From NCBI GenBank assembly GCA_950295325.1, contig OX485803.1, positions 5,334,001-5,394,000 on the forward strand: a DNA stretch of 60,000 nt. The letters run 5' to 3'. Shown here one piece after another: positions 44,931 through 57,400 of this stretch. Position numbers and translations under genes: made by a program. Source of the DNA: Polytrichum commune. Lineage: Eukaryota; Streptophyta; Polytrichopsida; Polytrichales; Polytrichaceae. Numbering within the stretch: the first letter of the stretch is position 1; every line of letters begins with the position of its first letter. The notes under the pieces are model-generated. The model had not been told where the DNA came from. It saw only the letters and a list, made by a program, of their open reading frames with translations, and did not search any database.

Positions 44931-45540
44931 AGGCAACGCCTGTAATTAAGCTGATGAATGTCCCTGATGCCCCTGATGGCGGTGCACGACGTGACAAAGA
45001 TTTGCCCATCCGCTTATGCATACTCAACAATCAACCCATGGCACCCATGGCACCCACGGCTTACCTTACACACACCTTCCGATCATTACAACAACTACAA
45101 CAACAACGGCCACATCATCAAAACATAATGCCTCCTGCTGTTCTTGTGATGATACTTGTTCTGTGGCGTTGTGACAGACAGGCAGTCACGGTACTAATAA
45201 GTAATGAATGAAGGTGAGATTTTCGATTTATACCTGTTGTGAGAGATTTTTTCTTAAAGGATAATGATTGTCTTCTCTTGCATGCGGATCGCGATGTGCA
45301 AGTGGGTCTCGATTCTCGATATTACGTCCAGATTTGCAGCAACAACAGGGCAGAGCAAGAGGCGCTTTTCCGCATTCCGATTCTCGGAGCAACAACTTGC
45401 AACAATTGGCACCCACTTGTCGATGCTTCGTCCGGATCTTTCTGCTTCTCAAATCTACTCCAAAGGCTACGAGGAACAATGGAATAGATGCCACCAACAC
45501 TAAATGTTGACCCAACATTATTTGTCATTCCTTGTAAACT
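44931..45540 (-). promoter_or_regulatory. 5' flank of JMJD5 gene, possible untranslated exon
   Basis: Transcription on the minus strand must begin in or before this interval. A TTACAG acceptor-like site sits directly before the exon carrying the ATG. The 45,250-45,520 stretch has higher GC content than its surroundings and overlapping frames on both strands, which could reflect a 5' leader or unrecognised N-terminal exon. No specific regulatory element is identified. Confidence 0.3.
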
Positions 45541-46792
45541 TTTTGGGGGATTATAGATTTACAGTTTTGCAATGACTGTCACTTACCAAGTGTTCATTCA
45601 AATCTCAACCATCCATGACAATATTTCTTCACAAGTTGCTGACAAGAGAAGGTAGGGTTTTGGCCAATGGATGAACTCATCCATCATCCGTGACAGTATT
45701 TGTAAACTCATCCATAAGAAGTGTCATCCAAAAAGTTACCATAGTGATGTCAAATACCATATGACACTAAATACCATACTTAGTGTAGTTAGTTAGTACA
45801 TTCAAGCAAGGTAGGTTCACTTCATTTTGCTTTTGTTAGAAAACTAGAGAGTGAGAGGTAAATTGTTGAGGCATACGATGTTAAAAACCTATCCCTTACA
45901 TGTTTGTGGTTGATTCATTTTGAGTGTGTTGTGTTAGACTCATGATAGATTAATTTGGGGTTTCTAAAGTTAATTTCGGTGACTATTTAAAAATTTCACC
46001 TCTGATATACATGATATTTCACAGTGTTCAAGTGCATGAATGAGAGATAACCTTGTATGCAACAATTCCCTCTTGAAGTAGATTATGGTAAATGATAGAC
46101 AGCTTTTTTTTCTTTTTTTTTCTTTTTTTTCCAACTGTTGACATCACTAATTCTTAAACCTTGCATTATTTGGCATGATCTATGTCAAATAATGTTGATG
46201 GTGGGATTGTTAGTGTGGTAAATCTCATAATGTTTGATGTGGAATTACTAACACTTTAGGATGCCGGGGATGTTGGATTGAAACCTTCATATGAGTAGGC
46301 ACCTTGCACTCTTGTGCACTATCCCCAACAACCGTTAGTATTCCGCACATCAACCACAAACAATCATTATCAAGGGCATGCAACACAAACAACACTCTAG
46401 TGCCTCAACAACCCACCTCTCAGACATGACCACTTGACAATCTTTGGATTGCCCTCAACCCTAGCCTCCAAAACACTTTGCATGGATAGTGAGACTCCCA
46501 CAACCTATGTCCAAAAACCATGTTAATGTGGAAAAGGTGGGGGGCTATATTGAGAGGATGTGGGAAACATGTGTGATTGGGTGAACATTTGTTGCAGCAT
46601 TAGTTGGTGGTTTTTGCAAATCTTTGGGTATGGATTTGTGATCATATAGAAACAGCCGATGTGGTCAATCGTTGCCCTTATCTTTGATGGAGGAGTTGCC
46701 CTTTGTAGCTTAATAAGGGTGGCTTAAACGTGGTTGTCATAGGCTTACTAATGGAAAAATTGCCTCCCCAAATTGTTCTCATACATATTTTG
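45541..46792. other. Intergenic; no gene seen
   Basis: Contains a CACTAAATACC/CTTAGTG remnant near 45,760, a T/C-rich run at 46,105-46,130 and a palindrome-like pair, GATGTGGAATTACTAAC (46,238) and GTTAGTATTCCGCACATC (46,334). No coding region is supported. Confidence 0.4.
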
Positions 46793-47435
46793 CCCAGGGA
46801 GTGCACTGTTCAAGTACTGTAAATATACACGTGCGTGCACAAAAGGGGTATTATTTAGAACAAGCATGTACAAAATGTACGTACAGGAGACATATTGCTA
46901 TTAAGCAGGAAGTAGATGTACATGAGGTTGGAGATAAGGTTATAGAAAAATATATGTAAAGTACGGGTTTACGCGTTTACACGTTCAAGTTAGACCTAGA
47001 CCAAGAATCATGCGTTCTTTCATCCACTAAGTAACAACCTTATTTGGAGTTATGATCTCACAGATCATATTATGGTAGAATTGGATACGGTTATTGCTTT
47101 GGCCAATTTGACGTATGATGCTGAAACAGACACGTACGAACTTCATCCAAGTGATGAAAAAGTCTTTAACGACTTTATAACTAAAAATCCATGATTTGAT
47201 AGTATACATATAATAGGGCCATATTTTTGCATTTCCAAACATTTGTACACATGTTATATACAATTTCTGTATTTGTTTTTGGACCCTTGTGTACGTATGG
47301 AAATGTATTTTGAAGCAATGAGATTTGTAAGTATATTGCTTGATTTTAGCAAAAATAAAATGTATACAGGGGTATTTTAATAAGGGGCATGCACGCACGT
47401 GATACTTGGTTTTAATGAATAGTGCACTCCCTGAG
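46793..47435 (+). mobile_element. hAT-like element, copy H3, with clean 8-bp duplication
   Basis: Ends are CCCAGGGAGTGCACTGTTCA on the left and, reversed, CTCAGGGAGTGCACTATTCA on the right, with similarity continuing through ACGTGCGTGCA blocks. ATATTTTG flanks both sides exactly (46,785-46,792 and 47,436-47,443). Eight-base duplications and CAGGG-type ends suit the hAT superfamily. The 643 bp element lacks a transposase but keeps the frame at 47,051-47,194 listed next. Confidence 0.8.
47051..47194 (+). CDS. Conserved unidentified peptide inside hAT-like element H3 (fragment)
   Basis: The frame reads YDLTDHIMVELDTVIALANL at its start and YELHPSDEKVFNDFITKNP before the stop (47 residues), preceded in frame by NNLIWS. 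The minus strand of H2 (38,163-37,954) encodes a homologous stretch with GSIWTYDLTDHLM and YELHPMDEQVFNDFI. H1 carries a broken version. Because residues are kept in a non-autonomous copy, the peptide is the clearest coding signal of this family. I do not recognise it. The aromatic-rich W-Y...W-x-Y-D start of H2 has a faint resemblance to a WWE domain, which is speculation. No start codon is evident, so it is a fragment. Confidence 0.4.
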   Translation, partial: YDLTDHIMVELDTVIALANLTYDAETDTYELHPSDEKVFNDFITKNP

Positions 47436-47443
47436 ATATTTTG

Positions 47444-48865
47444 AGGGGCTTAGACAACACTAGATGATAAAATAATGTAAATTAAAAATCAAAGTAGGTC
47501 CTACGTCTCAATAGCCTAGCAACTAAAGAAAAAATGACAGCGAATAAATGAAATACGAGGCGTAATATCCATTTTAAAAATGATGGCAACCCATAGTGGG
47601 CCCCTCACACTGAATATTTGATATAGTGTGGCAAACACATGATTTCCTTTGTCAAATTAGGGTTGTTACTTTCAATGGGATGATGATGGATTTTAATTTT
47701 TAATTTTTAAAATTATTTGACTTAACAATTTGGACTAACTCAACTATTCAGTTAGACAAATCAAGTCAAGTCAATTGGTCAGAAGAAATTTATAATTGTT
47801 CCAAAAAAAGTAGGTTGACTAGTTCAATAATATAATTAAATTATTTGATCGCTTCAAAATGTAGGTCAAATTGATTAGTCAACTAGACAAATCAAGTTGA
47901 CTCACCATTTGATTAGTAGTATTTTAATGTTTTTGGCGAATGAACATCTTGAGGTCAACCAATCTGCAAACATGAAGCGATGTGATTGGTTAGATTTTCT
48001 CCTTTAAGGAAATGTTCTTTCACCCCGCCACTTGTGACTATATGGATGACAAGGTGATAACATCGATTGTATCTTTAGGATCCCCTTAGGTATGCATGAA
48101 AAACAATCATAGCTATGTCTTAAAGTATGTTGCACCAATGGTTGAGGGATCAAATCACTTTGGAATTGAGGCTTGATGATGCTCAAAACAACACAAAGGT
48201 TAGAATTAAGATCCATGAGGTTGAAACCAAGTCGTAAGGTTATGCTTATGTTGAGCAATGAGGATGCACTGAGATGAAACATCTTTTGCATATTTCACTT
48301 CCTTTTCCGTCCTATCAATTAATGAGTCCTACTTAGTTTGATCATATATATTGATTAAATACATCAATACATGGTGATCACTCTATCATGAGGACAAGAG
48401 GTCATAGTATGATTAATCTTCATAGATGTTGGTTGACATCCATTGATCATGTCCTAGTGGAATATATACTACTTTTGAATTTACTGGCATGTGTGGAATG
48501 TTTTGAGCATCATTTTATGTTGCACAATTGAGAAGGTCCAAACCTAACGCTTCTAGTCAATGATATTGAAGAAAAATTTGTAGGAAATTTATTCCTTGTG
48601 TAACATGTTGAATTACCTCAACTCTTGCATGACATCATGGCAACATAAGAGAATAAATTGTCCATTTCACAACTAACTTTATCTAGTTGATGTTGCTATG
48701 ATTTGATTTAGTCACATTAAGGAACAAAGGTAGCACTAGTTTGTCAACGGTATCCTTGATCCTTTAATCTTTAAGGGTGTGACAATCAAAGAATGGATGG
48801 TCATTTGTGATGATGACATTTCACAAAATAGAGAGACAAATTCATAATTTGAGTTGCAGAAAATT
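47444..48865. other. Intergenic, 3' of RECQSIM; no gene seen
   Basis: AT-rich. A patch at 47,695-47,890 repeats CAATTTG, TCAACTAGACAAATCAAGT and TAGTTCAA motifs in a loose, low-complexity way. The part next to 48,865 should include the RECQSIM 3' untranslated region. The minus frame at 48,004-48,291 has no recognisable motif. Confidence 0.4.
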
Positions 48866-51442
48866 TCATGTACTCCTTGGAAAGTAAAATTTAGTCAATC
48901 TTCTAGAACCTCTACAATTTGATCTCAATCTGGCCTTCAACTTTGGTCTTTGTCGGCGGGCTTTAGTCATAGAGCGCCGATGAGGCTTGGTGGCACGTGA
49001 ACTCCCACAACTATGCCGGCTTGACTTCTCACATTCACTACGATGCTTTGAAAATTCTGGATGGTGTTCTTTTATCAATTTAGCTGCTTCAATCATGTCA
49101 CCTTGTGGGCACACTATGAAGCGGTGTTTCCCCCTGTGCAATAACCTCAACCCTTTTTTGGTTGGCATGAGGTACTTTAAAAATGGGGTTGTCCTCTACA
49201 AATTCAAAAACAAAGTTAGTTTTGCAAAAGAAGTTTCAATTGTAACTTGATGAAATGTATCATCACCTCTACAAATTAGAGGCAAAAGGAAATGCTAAAT
49301 GAGGCAAGAAAGTTACCGATTTCATCGACTCTCTCTTGAACTCTGCATGTGTTGTCTGTGCATCAGAGTGATTTTGTAGATTGATGTTAGTATCTCTTGA
49401 GGGGCTCTTGATAATATTGTCTAAATAAAGCACCGAAGCAATACTTAAGTAAGCATTTTTTTAAAGATATGTTCTACAATATTATTTATTGTAGAAAGTG
49501 ACCTACATCACAATTACAAAGTGCATCCTTGAAGTCTACCGCATTTAATTCGTGGTTTTGTATGAATTGGTTCTCACAGTGTCTCGAAGTAAATCGTGTT
49601 CATGCATTACTCGAACAAAGCCCCGCCACCATAGCCGCAATGTTTTATGCGTGCCCTACACAAAGGTCAATGTGACAACAAAAGTCATATATTGAAGGGT
49701 GCAAACATTGTGATGATAATATTGTTGTCGTGGAAAATGAGAATGTTGAAACTTGCATGCAATTCCTACAATGAGAAAAATTACAAGTTATGTATGTTCA
49801 AACAAGGTGCAAACCTGATGCTTGACTTGCTTTATCGCTTCCTTGAACAATTTCCCGCGACCTTTCTGTATTCATAGTGACCAAATTGAATTGAATTGAA
49901 CTAATTCATTTCAAACTCTAGCATAACAATCTCATAATTATCTTATGTGATACAAACATTTTTTGTTAATTTCATTTGACTACAAGGAAATCTAAGCTCT
50001 AGATTGAAATGATATCCAACATGTATGTTATCTCTAGTAGACTAGAATAAGATATATGCCATTGGCGAGTTTATGTTTTGATTTCCTTGTAACTAAGGTT
50101 GTCTTTGAAGCCATCTTACATTTAAAGCGGCTACCAAGTGTATAGCTTGTATATAAAGCATTATAACAACCAATAGCATGATAATTTATGTTTCATTTTT
50201 AAGAGATATTAAGAGTCAAGGAACAATACAGTTGTATGAGCTAGAACTTTCATTAGCGCAACGGCCTCCTTTGTCAAGTCCTCATTCTTTGGTGGACCAC
50301 GTACACATGTATCACATCTATGCATGAAAGACAAAATACCTTAATCTTTTAGTCAAAACTTTCAAGGTTTGCTCTTAATCTTGGACAATAATTTGGCACA
50401 AATTGGACATTTGTGTCACTACAAGCTTCAATTTTTCCATCTTTTTCTTGAGTTTTTAAATTGTATGCTCGATTGTTCAATTATCTTTCCTTCACAAACA
50501 CTTGTATTATCAATTGACACATGGGTTGTATGTCATGCAATGTTGCAATTATGCTTAAAGGAGGTCATTGTTTGGGCAAGTTTGTTATCATACTTTTTGC
50601 ACCGTCCACCTTCAAGCTCCTCACCAAAGTAATCCATTAGCATGTCCATTCGACATCTATCTGTGGTTATGCCATATCTGCTCTGTCCGCATATCATAAT
50701 TGTCATATCAATGGGAATTAAAAAAGGGGGGCCATTATTGAGTTGAAAGACCTATACGATAAAAGGATTGAGTCATAATTACAAAACATGATGAGTGATG
50801 CATGAAGTGGGATACCAATTTGTCAAGGCTATAATTTACTAATTCAATGACAAGCCATTGGTATTTTAAATATTAAAAACTAGGCATATAATATCCACAC
50901 TAACATGCAACAAAATGCAAAGATGTAAAGTTTGCACAAAACAAGGATTTGCCTGTGACAACACTGCAACATAGCTCGAGAAAAGAGAGCTTGCTCTGGG
51001 TCTCTACAGTGGGTCGCCAACAATGTGGGTAGGGTAGTCATATCCACAAATAACTCTGTTGCAAAAATAAGTTCAAAGCAATACTAAGTTCGAAGCAATA
51101 CTAAGTATCACAATGGAAACAAGTGTGCATGTGATTGGTTACAAAAGTCAAGAATATTACACACCAAAAGTCATAGCTAGCTAAATATTGAGTATAGTTT
51201 CATTTTGTGACAACTTGATACCATTTTTGTGAAATGGCATTGATGTATGACAACATCATATTATCATAAAATGATAAATTATGTTGAAATTACATTATAA
51301 ATCTATTACAAAAAATTGCATGAAAATCTTACGACAATATGCATAATGTATTCCATCTCTCCCAGCTCTGCCTGCTTCTTGATAATATGCCTCCAAACTC
51401 TGTTGAATGTCATGTGATATTTAATCAAAAACTTTCCTTATA

Positions 51443-51479
<37 letters not shown>

Positions 51480-54400
51480 CACTTGGTTTCCACAATAGGA
51501 AATGATATCATGCATGGTGTAAAAACTGCCTTGTTGTCTTCAACATGGGCATGATGAAAATAAACTTTCCATGAAGATGCGGCGTACCAATAACTAAACA
51601 ACTTTTAAATTTGTGGGTACTTCAAAATGTCACATGACTTTGTGGTCAAACAAGGCATTATCCAAATCCTCATAACCAACATGTGAGTCCCATGAAAATT
51701 TCATATGCAAAATACATCATGCGTCACTGAAGTTTTTGCAAGTTTCATAAATTTTTTTATACATGATGTACGTTTATAGCAATTGAGTTGTGGTAGGTTT
51801 ACAAATATTTAGTGACACAAGATATGTTGCATGTGACTTGTATGGAGTGATGCTGGATATCGTAGGGTGGTCTTTGGTTCGACACAAAATAAGGAATATT
51901 CTTTCAAGAAAATTAACACATGATGTATTCACATTGACCAAGACCATGTTCAATCCAACATGGAAATTCGCTTTTGGCACTCAAAGACTCAAGTGTTGGA
52001 CGTGATAGCACCTTAGAGTATTCTCAAAGGAGAGACACCCAATGAAGGCCCATAAGTTTTTAACTTGGCAGAAACCTTGGAGACAAGGTAACAACCAAGG
52101 GTTTAAACCGCAAAAGGGTCAAAACTCAGTATAACACACATTGGCCTTCTTTAAAGGTAAGGTGCCAGGAGTCATTTGACATTTTGTGGTGTATATCATC
52201 TTCATGACAATCTTTAACTCAAACAATAGAGTTATCCGCAAAGTCCCTCTTTGACATTTTCTTTATTTTCTTTATTTAAGAAAATTTGAGATTTCGTGAG
52301 CTCATCTTATGTTGGAGCAAAATTTTGACGATTGGGTGAAACTTCTTGGACCTCTGCCTCTCTCTCAATTTCAAAGATTTTGAGAGAACTTTGAAATCTA
52401 AATAAGGTCAACCCATGAGACTTGTCACCCTATATCATGCATCAACCTTTGCAAGGCTAGCTTGATTCGCCCATCTTAGTATGACAAGGTGAAAACATAA
52501 TTTGTGTAGCCCGACACCACTCTTTTCATCACCATGTAAATCTAAGCCTTGAGAAAGTTTCAGTGACTTCACATAGAGTAGAGGCACCCGTAACCGATCA
52601 CTTAAGAGATTTTATGCCAAGTTTGGAGAAGTATAAGGCGGTGCAATATTTTCTCATGGTGGAAGATAGAAATTAAGAGGACTACAATTTTTTTTGGTCA
52701 TTTTATTCCTCAAACTGAAATTACTATGAATTTTTGAAGCCAAAAGTTGGCCCAAATATATCACCATTGTATAAGAGTCTACCATAACCGCTCGTTTAAA
52801 CTGCTCATTCCTCCTCACTATAGCACTCAAAACCATGACATGTGTCATGACACTATTGGTTACGGTCTAATCGAAATTGAGTCCTAACTTGATTGAAATT
52901 ACCCTATAGATTGCCAATGAGATCTTGATCAAGAATAGCCACCTCTACTATATATCCTCTCCAACTCATCTTTTGGCCTACTCCCCCGGAGGTTGATCCA
53001 AAGACCTTACAGAGACCTCTAATATGTGAAGAGGATTTAAGAGATGGCTATACCAATTATAGGTTTTGAACACATAAATGCCTTCACTATAGGGATTTGG
53101 AAGTAACTTAACCAAAGTCAGTGAAAGTTAGGACCTGTTTAGACTTGGGGCCAAGGCCATTGGGAACGAAGGCCAATATGTCCCATGTGGCATGCAAATG
53201 GGCCCCCAAGGCCATTAATAAGAAAGTAACCTAACTCCATTCATTGCTTTCATGTGTAAACCTATTTAGGTGGGGTTGGGGCCATTTGGAGGCTGCAATT
53301 ATGAAAGGCTTATCCACGTACCAACGTACTCATGAACTATTCTATGGATAATGATTAAAGTATAATAAATTTAGAATTTCTACCCTCCTATTCAATGCTC
53401 AAAGAATAAACTACTACAAGCAAATAAAAGCTCTGACAATAGCCTCAACTAAAGGGAAAGAATCCACAAGGTTAGGAGCTTTCTTTTCCAAGCTTGAGGC
53501 CATTGTCATGATGAATAAAATATTTTATTTGTTAATTGGCCCCAACTCAGGGTGTAAACTTGAAGAGGCGAGTCCCAGCCTCTCTACCAATGAAAGTAGT
53601 GGATTTCTTGCACCCCAGCCCATTTTTGAGCCCTGACTCCAAGTCTAAACCTGCCTTTAGATTGTTTGGTATTTGAATCATGTGTGTGCATGTCCCAATA
53701 TTTATTGTTCTGATGCATGGAAAGGTTGGTTTTGTATATTGGATCAAGAAATGAAAATAAACCTGTGGCCAACCATAATGAATGACATGCCTGACATTGG
53801 GCTTGTCGATCCCCATTCCAAAGGCAATAGTGGCAATCACAACCTGCACATTTCACTTTCATATTCTCTTAGGGTACGAACCTCAAACACCATTTCTTGA
53901 AGGTGACCTCACGATCGCTTACCATTTTGAAGTTCGTTCTTATGCAAGATGAATTGGCTCAATGACAATCTCAGAGGGCAAGTGGGTGTAATTTAATTAC
54001 GTCTTATCTTAGTTGGGTCAACTAATTCGGAGTGGTGAGTGGCTGGGTGTGGATCTAAGAATGGGCATCATTTTACGATGTTTAAAAGATATAGGTCTAG
54101 ATACTCAAAAGTTGTTGGTTGTTCTATGTGTGATAGTCGCCATAATGGGGTGACTTGTAGGATCATCTAAAAAGAAAGAAAATCTCCACCTTTGATAATG
54201 AATCGCATATTCATATGAGGTTAAAATTATATGAAGAAAATGTGAGTCTAGTACAACCTTCTTTTGGATGTGCTAATCTTCTTGCATTATCACTTGTTTA
54301 ATATCCTAGGATTCCTTTTTAGGCCTACTTAGCCTAACTGAAAAGTATGGTGAAGCAAATGAAATGAAATGACATTGATTTTCAAGGACCGGGAAGCCAA

Positions 54401-57400
54401 AAAGTTTATGGGACTAAAAGTACATCAAGTTGGTGACAAAGAGGATAATTACCTAGAGTAATGAGTGCAGTGACCTCTGTGAGATAGAAGCTAATATCAA
54501 CATGATGATCCAATTGGAAGAAAGACATGAGCTTGCCTAGTACTACATTTCAAAACATGGAAGAGAACCTATCTCTAATAGAGATGTAGAGACGATACTT
54601 GTGACTCGAACACAAAATTTGCCTCATTTTCCACCACATTGTAAGAACGAAAGTAGCATAATCTTTTATCTCTAGGGATTGAGATAGTCAACAACCTGTA
54701 TGTTTCAGATGACTTGGTGGCTGGCACATTACAAACTTGGATACATAATGTGCTAGTGAGCAGCGATGCACTAGCAATTAGACAATCATGAATGTAGTTA
54801 TAGTTACAAAGCTCACCTGTAAATGATCGGCATGAAACAGTTCATGCACTTCTTTCAGATGCTCTTTCGGCAACTGTCCACCCATCCCAAATTTCACACT
54901 CAAGCAAGATTTAGTTGTTTCATCGCAATCCTGATCTTCTCATTAGCGACGACTCAACAAACTGCAGCCGCATCCTATCGAACATGCTATGGTTCTGTGT
55001 AGAACAATTGCAAATCCGAGAATGTGATAGAAAGAGAATGAAGTTCCAGCCAGAGTTCCAACAACCTACCCTATCCATGAGTAAGAAAGAAGGAAATCAT
55101 GATGACCACATTTGCATGTACTAGTTAAGCTTATTTGAGTAAACAATAGCAGGGAATTTGCAAAGGAGGACGGACAAGAGGACTCACATCCCTTCAAAAC
55201 TTTCGTTGCAACAAAGAAAGCATAAGAACTCAATTTCCAAATGGTCAATAAGGCTTTGAGTTTACTACTGCTTCCTGGTTGTACAGTGTAAAGTGCCTCT
55301 GGAGATTTTGTTCATAATTTGCATCAAACAAAAGATGAATAAAAAAAATCTCCTATTGAATAAACTTGGTTGCAAAGCTGTTGCAAAGTGATGAACTTAT
55401 TTGTCCCTGAGTGTATTCTTTCTCTTTTGACTACTTATGAGATGGGACTGTTGAACTTATAGGTAGGTGCAGCCGCTGTGGTGACTGCTAAATCGATTTC
55501 TAGAGGCATTTTGGCGTTGGCTCTTTGGCCTTCTGTCTCAGAAAATGAAAGTAAAATAAATAAATAAATTTAGAGAAGAAGGGTAAAGTGGAATGATATG
55601 ATGTGAGACTTTTAATATCCAAAGAGATATGACTCCAGTTATGAATAACATGGAATACTAGTTTGTTTACAATTTTGTGTAATAAATTAGCCAATAATTC
55701 TGTACAAAGCCCAGCGGACCCATATTTAGACGAGGTAGTGATGCACATGTGTGATCTCACATGATCACCTTCAGTACAAAAAAGCAGTGCTGTGTTCTGA
55801 CATAAATTCTTTCAGTAATATCCTAAATAGGCATTTATGGACTGAGACCCTTAAAGCGGCTCCACCTCCCCCCAAAGTGGGCATATCTCCTCGTTTTTAA
55901 TTCATGCTTCCCGTAGGCTTATGCCAATGGGCTTTCTGTCTCCATAAAAGTGAAAAAATAAAAAACAACTTACAACTGAAATGAGGGACTTCAAGGCACT
56001 TTCTCCAGGAAGTTCCCAGAAACATGGGGAAAGAACAAGTCAACTGAAATTTATTTCTATAAACACTGACAGAAAGAAATCACTTTACAGCATGCAAATG
56101 TGAAAGAGAATTGCGAGCACATTTGAACATTCATCTGTTCATCTATAGATATGGAGAGGATCGAATCCACCAAGGCCAAAAATTCATAGAAACTCATTGA
56201 TGTAAGTGCCATTAGAACAGGGAAAGCTCAGACTCGGTGAATTGGTATGAATTCATAGAATCATCACCCATTTCATGTAAGAGAGTAAGAGCTAAGAGAC
56301 AGGGAAGGATTTTCACTTGGTGTTCAGTCCAAATCACATAAGCTTAACACATTATTAAGTTCAACATCCACTTTAAAGTTATGAGGAAAAACCCAGCATG
56401 GGAATATGACAGGTTGATCTCTTGAAAGGGGATTGGCCATTGATGCTAAATTTCATGAGGATGTTATTACCAAGAATTTGGCTTCACCAAATGTAGATGG
56501 GAGAGAAGAAGGTTCACCAAATCATTTGGCAAGGTCTACTCGACTTAGTGGGGCAACTCTATAGGAAGGTGACCTTCAATATTTTTTTGCAGTCAAATAA
56601 AATAATTTTAGTTGTCTCAAAGAAAGAAAGAAACAGATGTTAATCTTTTAGTTGTAGCTGCACCCCTGCAAGGATCAACAAATTCATAATAAGGTATGCA
56701 GGTGTTATTTGGTTACTTTTCTTAATCCAACCCGTATATTTGATTGCTGTTTGATTCGATGAGGATCAAAGAACAAACACCATGAATACATATGTCTTAA
56801 ACATATTGGACTACATCTTTAGAGTTTATTAACTACTCCACCCTCAATAATGAACACAATTGGGAAGACCTATGTGTTCAATTAAGAAATTGACAAACAT
56901 GTCCTTTCAATAAGCACAACTAAATCAGGGGAGGTCCAAAATTCAATCCGTTTTTGCTAACGCTTCATCATAGATTTGCTAATGCAAGAAAACTTTGTTG
57001 TGTAAATCTGATTGATAGAGGGTTGGAGAACATGAAAACAAAACCAAGTAACACCCACATACCTTATATGCAGGGTTATGAAGAAAGTTAGATTATTATT
57101 TTCTAAACTTTTGAGAGTGATTGATACTATTATTGATTATTATGGTTCACCTGTGAATGATATGCTGCGGTTCGAACTCCATGCTTTCGGAAATACGCGG
57201 CCAATCTCTCAGTCTCGTGTCTTGTGGGCATGTAAATGATACAAGCTCCTGGCCAGGCACCCTTCCCATGGCGTTTGTGTTTCCCACAGTACCGACGGGC
57301 AGCTAGAAGACGATATAATCTTCCTTTGTTGCTAACTATACGACCACTGTACCCTCTAGACTGCACTGCATCCACTCAACAATTACAGAGTCAAGGAATT

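Noticed and set aside
44703-44936. 77-residue minus-strand frame as a separate gene
   Set aside because: Its first 17 residues are JMJD5 exon 1; the rest is read-through into the repeat array of intron 1.
45228-45528. Overlapping frames on both strands upstream of JMJD5
   Set aside because: No family recognised; kept only as a possible 5' leader in the flank entry.
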